From assembly GCA_019119085.1 (NCBI GenBank), contig DWXT01000073.1:1-5331 (forward strand): 5,331 nucleotides of DNA, in the 5' to 3' direction. Within the stretch, counting starts at the first letter, position 1. Each line of letters starts with the position of its first letter. Below the pieces are notes generated by a model. The model ran no database searches. It worked only from the letters and a program-made list of their open reading frames with translations, and was not told the DNA's origin. This document shows, in pieces, positions 1 to 5,291 of the stretch. The stretch is from Flavonifractor avistercoris. Lineage in GTDB: Bacteria > Bacillota > Clostridia > Oscillospirales > Oscillospiraceae. The position numbers and the translations under genes are program-made.

Positions 1-644
1 AGCACCATGTCGTAGGTGAGCTTTTCACAGCCCAGGCCCACCACCATCAGCTCCCCGCCGAAGTTGGGGTGGCGGATGAGGTTGGTCACCGCCCGGATGG
101 GGATGTGGGCCTCCCGGGCCTTGATGGCCACGCCGCAGCCGTAGGGGTGGTTCACCGCCACCACGCCGTCCACGTTGGGGTACTTGGGCAGCAGCTCGCG
201 CTTGATGCGCTCCACCGCCACGTTGACCACGCCGGCGGCGCACTGGACGGTGGTGACGATGCCCAGCAGGTTGCGGGTGCCGGCGGGGCCGTGTTCATTG
301 CGGTAGCCCAGCCAGGTGGTGCGGGGCGGGTCGGGCAGCTTCTCCGGGGGGACGATGTTGGTGCCGTAGGGCATGTCGTCCAGGCCGGGGGACTGGGGCA
401 GATCCAGCATGTGCTCGTTGATCCAGGCCCCCACGGGGATGGGATCCTTGGCGTAGCCCAGAACCACCCCGTAGCGGATGATCTCTCCCCCCTTGGGGAT
501 GTCGGTCAGGGCGATCTTGTGGGCCTGGGGGATGTCCTGCCGGGTGACCACGCCGGGCATCACCTGGGTGCCCGCGGCGATGTCCTCCACGGCGATGGCC
601 ACGTTGTCCTCGTCCTTGACCTTGATGTACAGCGGTGCGCTCAC
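1..644 (-). CDS. garD: Galactarate dehydratase, N-terminal 214 residues (3' end outside window)
   Basis: Seen: translation from GTG at 644 gives 214 residues and runs off the left edge without a stop. Residues 1-75 form an SAF-like domain containing NVAIAVEDI, HKIAL and GGEIIRYGVVLGYA. The start of the UxaA/GarD C-terminal domain follows, with GYRNEHGPAGTRNLLGIVTT (113-132), LLPKYPNVDGVVAVNH (151-166), YGCGVAI (168-174), HPNFGGE (192-198) and GLGCEKL (203-209). From memory, these blocks track E. coli GarD (about 523 residues) much more closely than altronate dehydratase UxaA, so roughly 310 residues are missing here. Family role: cytoplasmic, metal-dependent dehydration of galactarate to 5-dehydro-4-deoxy-D-glucarate, the entry step of hexarate catabolism. 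Context: it begins 16 bp after tctA and is probably co-transcribed with the transporter. Odd point: the usual GHK triplet of the SAF domain reads AHK (residues 41-43). Alternative: a related sugar-acid dehydratase of the same family with another substrate. Confidence 0.9.
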   Translation of the reverse strand, partial: MSAPLYIKVKDEDNVAIAVEDIAAGTQVMPGVVTRQDIPQAHKIALTDIPKGGEIIRYGVVLGYAKDPIPVGAWINEHMLDLPQSPGLDDMPYGTNIVPPEKLPDPPRTTWLGYRNEHGPAGTRNLLGIVTTVQCAAGVVNVAVERIKRELLPKYPNVDGVVAVNHPYGCGVAIKAREAHIPIRAVTNLIRHPNFGGELMVVGLGCEKLTYDMV

Positions 645-651
645 AGCGCGA

Positions 652-658
652 CCCCCTC
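652..658 (-). promoter_or_regulatory. Ribosome binding site fixing the GTG start of garD
   Basis: The minus strand reads GAGGGGG here, 7 nt before the GTG at 644. No in-frame ATG with a comparable site lies nearby. The resulting N-terminus (PLYIKVKDEDNVAI) lines up with the known beginning of GarD proteins. This supports the GTG start over any downstream Met. Confidence 0.7.
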
Positions 659-660
659 TC

Positions 661-2166
661 TTACTTTTTGGCGGCGGCCTCTTCCGCGGCCTGGCGCTTG
701 GCCTTGCGGTTGTCCAGCACGGCGTACACGATGGACAGGATGATCAGCGCCCAGATGACCCAGGCCATGGGGCGCACGAACAGGCCGACCAGGGAGCCGT
801 TGTAGGTGGTGAGCACCTGGATGAAGTAGTCCTCCAGATCGCCGCCCAGGATGAAGCCGATGAGGAAGCAGGACACGGGGAAGTGGAACTTCTTGATGAG
901 CAGGCCCACGATGCCGAAGACCAGCAGGCACCACACGTCGAACATGCGGCCGTTGAGGGTGGCGTAGGCGCCCACGGTGCACATCATCAGCACCACGGGG
1001 TAGAGCCGCTCCTGGGGGATCAGGATGATCTTGGCCAGCAGCTTCACCGGGAAGAACATGACCAGGTACATCAGGATGTTGCAGCACAGCAGGGCCACCA
1101 GGATGGTGTTCCAGATCTCCGGGTTGTTGGTGATGAACAGGGGGCCCACCTGGATGCCCTGGAGCATGAAGGCGCCGATGAGCACGGCGGTGGTGGAGTC
1201 GCCGGGGATGCCCAGGCTCAGCAGGGGCACCAGGGCGCCGCCGGTCAGGCCGTTGTTGGAGGTCTCGGAGGCGATCAGGCCCTCAGGCACGCCGGTGCCC
1301 AGCAGCTCGGGGTGCTTAGACCAGCTCTTGGCCTGGGAGTAGGCGATGAGGGAGGCCGCGGAGCCGCCCACGCCGGGGAGGATGCCCATGAAGGTGCCCA
1401 GCAGGGCGGAGCGGATGACGTTGATCACCTGGCCCTTGAAGTCCCGGAAGAAGTTGAACTTGACCTCGTTCTTGATCTCCAGGGTGTCCTCCTTGCTGTA
1501 GGAGGCGTGCATGCCCGTCTCGCACTGCTCCAGCATCTCGGAGACGGCGAACAGGCCGATGAGCACGGGGAAGAGCTGGAAGCCGCTCTGCATCTGGCTC
1601 TCCAGGAACTTGGGCACCATGCGGTACATGTTGTTCACGGAGAACTGGTTCATCATGGCGATGAGCACGCCCAGCATGCCGATCCAGATGCCGCGGAGCA
1701 TCTGGCCCCGGGACAGGGCGGCGATGACGGTGAGGGCGAAGAGGATGATGAGGAACTTCTCCACGGCGGAGAACTTGATGGCCCAGGCGGCCAGCACGGG
1801 GGTGAACAGGGCCAGCACCACCAGGGAGATCATGCCGCCGATGAAGGAGGAGGTGATGCCGACCTTCAGGGCCCGCTCGCCCTGGCCCTTCAGGGCCATT
1901 GGGTGTCCGTCAAAGGTGGTGCACACCGACGAGGGGGTGCCGGGGATGTTGATGAGAATGGCGGGAACCAGGCCGCCGGAGATGCCGCCCACGTAGAGGC
2001 CCAGCAGCAGGTAGAGGGCCATCTCCATGGAGTAGGCGTAGGTCAGGGGGAGGAACACGGCCACGGCCATGGTGGCCGTCATGCCGGGGATTGCGCCGAA
2101 GATGATGCCGATCACGACGCCGAACAGCGCCACGGCCAGATATTCAGGGCCAAAAGCAAATGGCAT
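661..2166 (-). CDS. tctA: Tripartite tricarboxylate transporter large permease, TctA family
   Basis: This is the large membrane subunit of a TTT transporter, a secondary (ion-gradient driven) importer that takes substrate from the TctC binding protein. Seen: 501 residues, the usual TctA length, hydrophobic throughout with about 11-12 potential membrane segments. Family motifs are all present: GAIPGMTATMAVAVFLPLTY (24-43); YVGGISGG, ILINIPGTPSS and FDGHPMALKGQGERAL (58-100); GILPGVGGSAASLIAYSQAK (261-280); then GVPEGLIASETSNNG (292-306) and LLSLGIPGDSTTAVLIGA (315-332). The two GxxPG-containing halves reflect the internal duplication of this family. The tail (487-501) is Lys/Ala-rich and cytoplasmic-looking. 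The ATG at 2166 has a GGTGA site 6 nt upstream and an AAAGG further back next to the tctB stop. It lies 19 bp after tctB and 16 bp before garD. No missing motif or frameshift was seen. The substrate cannot be read from the permease itself; garD suggests a hexarate. Confidence 0.96.
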   Translation of the reverse strand: MPFAFGPEYLAVALFGVVIGIIFGAIPGMTATMAVAVFLPLTYAYSMEMALYLLLGLYVGGISGGLVPAILINIPGTPSSVCTTFDGHPMALKGQGERALKVGITSSFIGGMISLVVLALFTPVLAAWAIKFSAVEKFLIILFALTVIAALSRGQMLRGIWIGMLGVLIAMMNQFSVNNMYRMVPKFLESQMQSGFQLFPVLIGLFAVSEMLEQCETGMHASYSKEDTLEIKNEVKFNFFRDFKGQVINVIRSALLGTFMGILPGVGGSAASLIAYSQAKSWSKHPELLGTGVPEGLIASETSNNGLTGGALVPLLSLGIPGDSTTAVLIGAFMLQGIQVGPLFITNNPEIWNTILVALLCCNILMYLVMFFPVKLLAKIILIPQERLYPVVLMMCTVGAYATLNGRMFDVWCLLVFGIVGLLIKKFHFPVSCFLIGFILGGDLEDYFIQVLTTYNGSLVGLFVRPMAWVIWALIILSIVYAVLDNRKAKRQAAEEAAAKK

Positions 2167-2185
2167 AAACGTTCACCAGCCTTTC

Positions 2186-2638
2186 TCAGTACAGGATGAA
2201 GCCCAGGGACGGAATCTCGATGGTGAAGAGTCCGGAGGGCAGGGTGATTGCGAACAGGGTGCCGAACACGATGCTGATGAGCAGGCAGGCCACCACGGAG
2301 ATGATCACGCTGATCACGTGGTACTTGGCGCTCTTCAGCTGGGCCTTGTTGGCAAACAGGGTGTTGAACAGATACAGGCAGATCATGGACCAGAAGGTGA
2401 AGCCCAGTTTGTCCAGGAAGAAGAAATAGACGATCATCAGCACGATGCAGCCCCAGAACTTGAACTTGTCATAGTTCTCGGCGAAGAAGCGGCCGGGCTT
2501 GGCGAAGAAGCTGCCGCCCGCCTTCACCCGGGCCCGGCCCTCCAGGGCGATGAGCAGCACGCCCAGGATGACCAGCACGCCGATGGTGATGATGGGGAAG
2601 ATCCAGTGCTGGGTCGAGTACTCTACGTTGATACGCAT
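2186..2638 (-). CDS. tctB: Tripartite tricarboxylate transporter small permease subunit, TctB family
   Basis: This is the small membrane subunit that partners TctA; its exact mechanistic role in the family is unclear. Seen: 150 residues with four predicted membrane helices at about 12-33, 61-75, 78-95 and 107-132. A basic, amphipathic stretch (34-60, rich in Arg/Lys/Phe) separates helix 1 from helix 2, the usual TctB layout. ITLPSGLF (131-138), just after the last helix, resembles the LPxG-type ending common in this family. The ATG at 2638 is preceded by GAGAGG at 7 nt, a good ribosome binding site. Sequence conservation in TctB is low, so the call rests on size, topology and position between tctC and tctA. 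The order C-B-A is the standard TTT operon order. Confidence 0.9.
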   Translation of the reverse strand: MRINVEYSTQHWIFPIITIGVLVILGVLLIALEGRARVKAGGSFFAKPGRFFAENYDKFKFWGCIVLMIVYFFFLDKLGFTFWSMICLYLFNTLFANKAQLKSAKYHVISVIISVVACLLISIVFGTLFAITLPSGLFTIEIPSLGFILY

Positions 2639-2659
2639 CTCGTTACCTCTCTTTCATCA

Positions 2660-2724
2660 GGAATGGGCGGGCGCCCCGCCGAAGGGCCAGACTCCGGCCG
2701 TGCCCCGGCGGGGCGCCCGATTCC
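2660..2724 (-). promoter_or_regulatory. Long GC-rich intercistronic hairpin between tctC and tctB
   Basis: Positions 2668-2681 (CGGGCGCCCCGCCG) and 2706-2719 are perfect 14-bp inverted repeats. The pairing resumes for 5 bp more (GGAAT at 2660-2664 with ATTCC at 2720-2724) beyond a 3-nt GGG bulge. The 24-nt loop can form a small GGCC/GGCC inner stem. No T-tract follows on the minus strand, so it is not a canonical terminator. Inference: a 3'-end stabiliser, processing site or partial read-through barrier that keeps tctC mRNA more abundant than tctBA-garD, as is common when the binding protein is the first gene. Confidence 0.75.
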
Positions 2725-2751
2725 ATACAGGTGCGGTGGAAAGGGTGAGGA

Positions 2752-3867
2752 TCAGGTCAGCTCGTCCAGGGTGGGGGCCACGTCGATGATCTCCTGGGCG
2801 ATGGCGGCCTTGTTCTCGATGAAGGCGCGGGAGGCCTCCAGATCGGCGTCCTCAGCGGTCACGTTGCTGTACAGCAGGTTGGCCAGCTCGGCCTGGAAGT
2901 CGGGGTTCTCGCACACCTTCTGCATGGCGGCGGTGATCTCGTTCAGGATGCCCTCGTCCATATCCTGGGGGAAGAGCATGAAGAAGTCCTTGTCGAACAC
3001 GAAGGGCTCGCCTTTGAAGGTGATGCCGTCCTCCTCCATGGAGATGACGCCGGAGCCCTCCAGGTTGCCGCAGGTGTCAAACAGCTTCATGGCCAGCTGG
3101 GCGTCCACGCCCTCGCGGGTGAACTCCACGCAGGAGGAGTAGTCGGCGTAGATGATGTCGGCGTTGCCGTCCCACAGGCGCTGCTTCTTCTCGTCGGTGG
3201 TGCCGCCCACCAGAGCGCGGATGCGGCTGGCCACCTCGTCGCCGTACTGCTCCTGCACCCACATGTACCAGACCACGAAGTCCAGGTGGGAGGCGGAGCC
3301 GGACTCAATGTTCACGGTGATGGTCTCGCTGGGGTTGTCGGCCAGCCACTGGGCGGCCTCGCTCAGGTTGTTGTAGGGGGCGTCGGCGTGGGACACGAAG
3401 CAGCCGCCGGGGTTGATGCCGATGCGGGGGCCCACGGTCAGGTTGTCCAGGGAGTACTGCTCACCCACGGCGCCGAACAGGACGCTCAGGTAGGCCATGT
3501 CGTGGAACATCATGATGGTGGTGCCGTCGCCCTTGGCCTTGGAGATGGTGTCCAGAGCCTGGGCGTTGCCGATGGCGTCCACCTTGCCGTTGAAGCCCAT
3601 CTCCTCGCCCAGATAGCGGGTCACCATGTCGGCGATCATGTAGGAGTCGCCGCCGGTGGAGGTGGAGCCGATGACCACGCGCACGCGCTTGCCCTTCAGG
3701 CTGCTCTCGCCGGAGGCGTTGTCAGCGGGGGCGCTGCTCTCCTCGGTGCCGGAGCCGGCGTCGCCGCTGGGGGTGCTGCTGGTGCCGCCGGTGCCGCCGC
3801 AGCCGGCCAGCAGGCCCACCGCCATGGACGCGGACAGAAGCAGAGCAATCAGTTTTTTGAACTTCAT
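2752..3867 (-). CDS. tctC: Tripartite tricarboxylate transporter substrate-binding lipoprotein, TctC/Bug family
   Basis: This is the extracytoplasmic receptor that captures the carboxylate substrate and hands it to TctAB. Seen: 371 residues, starting MKFKK followed by a hydrophobic signal (6-20) and lipobox LLAGC with Cys23 as the lipidation site. A Gly/Ser/Thr/Glu-rich tether follows (24-57), and the binding domain begins at about 59 (KGKRVRVVIG). Family-like elements are STSTGGDSYMIADMVTRYL (69-87, the first ligand loop and helix), GDGTTIMM (113-120, equivalent to DGYTLL) and TTDEKKQRLWDGNADII (223-239). The protein is divergent: the usual GGxxD spacing appears as GGD (72-74). The mature chain carries four further Cys (156, 246, 266, 319). 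The ATG at 3867 has AGGAAGGA 7 nt upstream. As first gene of the operon it is probably the most highly expressed. The family call is firm from weak motifs plus tctBA linkage; the substrate is inferred only from garD. Confidence 0.92.
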   Translation of the reverse strand: MKFKKLIALLLSASMAVGLLAGCGGTGGTSSTPSGDAGSGTEESSAPADNASGESSLKGKRVRVVIGSTSTGGDSYMIADMVTRYLGEEMGFNGKVDAIGNAQALDTISKAKGDGTTIMMFHDMAYLSVLFGAVGEQYSLDNLTVGPRIGINPGGCFVSHADAPYNNLSEAAQWLADNPSETITVNIESGSASHLDFVVWYMWVQEQYGDEVASRIRALVGGTTDEKKQRLWDGNADIIYADYSSCVEFTREGVDAQLAMKLFDTCGNLEGSGVISMEEDGITFKGEPFVFDKDFFMLFPQDMDEGILNEITAAMQKVCENPDFQAELANLLYSNVTAEDADLEASRAFIENKAAIAQEIIDVAPTLDELT

Positions 3868-3923
3868 TGTTCATTCCTTCCTTTCAATCTCTTCAGATTT
3901 GTCGCTGCTTGCATGGGTTTTGG

Positions 3924-3945
3924 GTTGCTGAAATGAGTTGCTGAA
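3924..3945. repeat. Tandem 9-bp direct repeat in the tctC leader
   Basis: GTTGCTGAA occurs at 3924-3932 and again at 3937-3945, 13 bp apart start to start. It lies 57-78 bp before the tctC start codon, inside the predicted 5' leader. It could be a downstream operator or chance; no function is known. Confidence 0.5.
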
Positions 3946-3971
3946 CTGGGAACCGCTTCACTACCGTGCAT

Positions 3972-3980
3972 ATCATAGCA
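3972..3980 (-). promoter_or_regulatory. Candidate extended -10 promoter for the tctCBA-garD operon
   Basis: The minus strand reads TGCTATGAT, an extended -10 (TGn + TATGAT, 5 of 6 to consensus). No good -35 lies 16-18 bp upstream. Transcription would begin near 3965, giving a leader of roughly 100 nt. It is an alternative or addition to the upstream promoter at 4033-4060. Confidence 0.4.
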
Positions 3981-4032
3981 GGATGGAAGGCCGGATTTCT
4001 ATTCGCAAATAGCCTTGAATCGCGGTGAAAAA

Positions 4033-4060
4033 ATTGTAAAGTCTGTCGCCAGTTCATCAA
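4033..4060 (-). promoter_or_regulatory. Candidate sigma-A promoter for the tctCBA-garD operon
   Basis: On the minus strand TTGATG (-35, 4060-4055) and TACAAT (-10, 4038-4033) are separated by 16 bp, matching consensus at 4 of 6 and 5 of 6 positions. The start would be near 4026, leaving a leader of about 160 nt before tctC. An inverted repeat overlaps the -35. Confidence 0.45.
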
Positions 4061-4067
4061 TTTGAAC
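4052..4067. promoter_or_regulatory. Inverted repeat overlapping the tct -35, operator candidate
   Basis: GTTCA-N6-TGAAC is a perfect 5-bp inverted repeat with a 6-bp centre, and it covers the candidate -35 hexamer at 4055-4060. A dimeric regulator bound here could block or modulate the tct promoter. No regulator gene lies in the window, and 5-bp arms can arise by chance in AT-rich DNA. Confidence 0.4.
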
Positions 4068-4088
4068 GGGATTTTTCAAATTACCCCG

Positions 4089-4119
4089 GAAATTGTTTCA
4101 TTCGTGAAATCATTATTTC
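4089..4119. repeat. Alternating GAAA/TTTC half-site cluster
   Basis: GAAA at 4089, TTTC at 4096, GAAA at 4106 and TTTC at 4116 form overlapping inverted repeats: GAAA-N3-TTTC, TTTCA-N4-TGAAA and GAAAT-N4-ATTTC. The last three half-sites start exactly 10 bp apart. They lie upstream of the candidate tct -35, where an activator or cooperative repressor could sit. Confidence 0.4.
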
Positions 4120-4200
4120 TCCATTTTTTTGTAATATTTTGGGATCTCCCCGTTGTTTTTGATAGTCTGCAATAAAATCAGAAATATTTTTTGGCTAAAA

Positions 4201-4239
4201 CGCACAATCCGCACCGGGTTCCGGTTTGGCGCACAATCC
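4201..4239. repeat. Direct repeats flanking a small palindrome, just upstream of a -35
   Basis: CGCACAATCC occurs identically at 4201-4210 and 4230-4239, 29 bp apart start to start (close to three helical turns). Between them lies the perfect inverted repeat ACCGG-GTT-CCGGT (4213-4225). The second copy ends one base before the candidate -35 (4241) of the plus-strand gene, a typical place for activator or repressor sites. Confidence 0.55.
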
Positions 4240-4240
4240 C

Positions 4241-4269
4241 TTGTCTCCGGCGGAGAACTTTGATACACT
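4241..4269 (+). promoter_or_regulatory. Candidate promoter for the 4337 membrane-protein gene
   Basis: TTGTCT (4241-4246) and TACACT (4264-4269) are separated by 17 bp; each matches the sigma-A consensus at 4 of 6 positions. The start would be near 4276, giving a leader of about 60 nt. TATAAA at 4316-4321 looks better as a hexamer but abuts the ribosome binding site and is too close to the start codon. Confidence 0.4.
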
Positions 4270-4278
4270 GAATCTGGC

Positions 4279-4296
4279 GGCCCGGACAGCCGGGCC
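4279..4296 (+). promoter_or_regulatory. Short GC hairpin in the 5' leader of the 4337 gene
   Basis: GGCCCGG (4279-4285) and CCGGGCC (4290-4296) form a 7-bp perfect stem with an ACAG loop. It would sit within a few nucleotides of the predicted 5' end and could stabilise the transcript. It lacks a following T-tract, so a terminator is unlikely. Confidence 0.45.
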
Positions 4297-4336
4297 CCGC
4301 ATCTTTCCATCCATAGTATAAAAGGAGCGTCTGGCG

Positions 4337-5212
4337 ATGAAAGCGGAAAACCTGGAACTGGTGGACGGCCTGCGCCGTCAATACCGGCGGCTGCGGCTGC
4401 TCTATCTGGCCTACCTGGCTGCGGCGGTGCTGGCGCTGATCTTTTTCTTTGTGGACAGGCGGGTGACCCTGGTTCTGGTGGCGGCCAGCCTGATCTACCA
4501 CCTGGTGGTGGTACGCCCCGCCGGCAGGGCCTATCAGCGCGCCTTCATCCACGCCTGCGGGCAGTACACCCTGGCCCGCCGGCTGGAGGAGCCCCGCCAC
4601 ACGGCGGAGCCCACCCTGACCGAGGAGGAGCTGCGCCGGGCCAGGCTGGTGGCCGCCAGCGAGGCCAAGGGCTCCGTCCTGATCAAGGAGGGGGGCGCCG
4701 GCCGCTGGCGGAACCGGCCGGTGCGCCTGGGGGACGCGGGCTTTACCAACTCCTTCCCCATGGACGGGAAAACCCACCACGAATTCGTGGTGGGCACCTG
4801 GGTGACGGTGGAGCTGGGCCGGGACACCGGCCTGGACTGGCGGCTCATCCAGGAGCGGGTGATGATGAAGCCCTCCCGGGACGCCTGGTTCCGCCGGGAG
4901 TCCGGCCTGAAGCGGGTGGTGGGCTTCGGCCCGGACTGGATGGAGGACGGCACCTGGTACGCCCTCCGGCCGGAGGGCGCCCCCGACGTGCCGGGGCACG
5001 AGTTCCTGGCCGCCCTGCGCAAGCTGGCCGAGGGCACCGACCGCCCCCTGGCCGTGTGCGTCCAGGGAGACCGGCTCCATGTGTTCGTCACCAACCGCAT
5101 CCTGGGGCAGAAGGTGTCCAGCCGCATCGCCCCCACCGACGCGGTGGCCCGGGTGGACTTCCTGCCCGAACTGGACGGGATCCTCAGGCTCTCCGACACC
5201 CTGGCGAAATAA
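4337..5212 (+). CDS. Two-helix membrane protein with cytoplasmic C-terminal domain, possibly DUF3137-like
   Basis: Function not recognised. Seen: 291 residues. A basic N-terminus (five Arg between 13 and 20) precedes two membrane helices, about 21-39 and 43-59, joined by a very short DRR turn. After the second helix comes another basic stretch, so both ends should be cytoplasmic. Residues 60-115 are Arg/Glu-rich and probably helical. The rest is a mixed alpha/beta domain with FVVGTWVTVELG (150-161), GHEFLAALRKL (220-230) and RPLAVCVQGDRLHVFVTNR (236-254), and a hydrophobic C-terminal helix (277-288). A helical hairpin, then a strand-rich domain with a late 'LxVxVxGDRLxVxVTN' strand pair, resembles DUF3137 proteins; this is recall, not a search. 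The ATG at 4337 has AAGGAG 9 nt upstream. It stands alone, divergent from the tct operon, and is followed by terminator-like hairpins, so it is probably monocistronic. Confidence 0.85.
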   Translation: MKAENLELVDGLRRQYRRLRLLYLAYLAAAVLALIFFFVDRRVTLVLVAASLIYHLVVVRPAGRAYQRAFIHACGQYTLARRLEEPRHTAEPTLTEEELRRARLVAASEAKGSVLIKEGGAGRWRNRPVRLGDAGFTNSFPMDGKTHHEFVVGTWVTVELGRDTGLDWRLIQERVMMKPSRDAWFRRESGLKRVVGFGPDWMEDGTWYALRPEGAPDVPGHEFLAALRKLAEGTDRPLAVCVQGDRLHVFVTNRILGQKVSSRIAPTDAVARVDFLPELDGILRLSDTLAK

Positions 5213-5225
5213 GGCAGACATGCAA

Positions 5226-5255
5226 AGGCGCGCCGCCCATACGGGCGGCGCGCCT
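5226..5255. repeat. Perfect 13-bp GC-rich hairpin after the 4337 gene
   Basis: AGGCGCGCCGCCC (5226-5238) pairs perfectly with 5243-5255 around an ATAC loop. It begins 14 bp after the stop codon. No T-tract follows, so alone it is not a canonical terminator; it may protect the 3' end of the transcript or slow polymerase before the next hairpin. Confidence 0.75.
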
Positions 5256-5262
5256 GAGACTG

Positions 5263-5291
5263 TCGAAAAAGTGGCAAAGCCACTTTTTCGA
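5263..5291. terminator. Bidirectional intrinsic terminator
   Basis: TCGAAAAAGTGGC (5263-5275) pairs perfectly with 5279-5291 around an AAA loop. The core GTGGC/GCCAC stem is followed by five T on the plus strand and, by symmetry, five T on the minus strand. It can therefore end the 4337 transcript and any gene arriving from the right. It starts 50 bp after the 4337 stop codon. The 40 bases beyond (5292-5331) show no gene. Confidence 0.8.

Larger units (their letters stand above)
3868..4336. other. Divergent intergenic regulatory region, AT-rich core
   Basis: About 470 bp separate the divergently read tctC and the 4337 gene. The middle (roughly 4000-4200) is clearly AT-rich with T-tracts, in contrast to the GC-rich genes. 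No open frame here has a ribosome binding site or recognisable product. The candidate promoters and repeats it contains are listed separately. Large size and several repeat families suggest regulated transcription of one or both flanking units. Confidence 0.8.

Noticed and set aside
478..2199. 573-residue plus-strand open frame opposite tctA
   Set aside because: Its product is a His/Gln/Asp/Gly-rich low-complexity chain typical of antisense frames in GC3-biased genes. The minus strand holds full-length TctA with all family motifs.
2069..3142. 357-residue plus-strand open frame across tctB and part of tctC
   Set aside because: It crosses gene boundaries and the hairpin, and has biased composition and no ribosome binding site; it is a shadow of tctB and tctC.
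3286..3936. 216-residue plus-strand open frame opposite the 5' part of tctC
   Set aside because: The Gly/Ala/Val/His-rich translation mirrors TctC codons, and the opposite strand encodes a signal peptide and lipobox.
4109..4200. T-tracts as possible terminators in the intergenic region
   Set aside because: No stable GC stem precedes the T-runs on either strand; they more likely reflect AT-rich promoter DNA.
4222..4246. Sigma-54-like TTGGCGC...TTGT upstream of the 4337 gene
   Set aside because: The spacing between the GG and TTG elements is too long for a -24/-12 promoter, and the GC of the -12 element is missing.
4113..4310. 65-residue minus-strand open frame in the intergenic region
   Set aside because: No ribosome binding site precedes its ATG. 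It spans the promoter-like elements and changes abruptly from Arg/Pro-rich to Lys/Ile-rich, following base composition.
4178..5221. Long minus-strand frames (347 and 249 residues) opposite the 4337 gene
   Set aside because: Low-complexity His/Pro/Gly or Ser/Arg/Pro-rich translations. The plus strand gives a coherent membrane protein with a good ribosome binding site.
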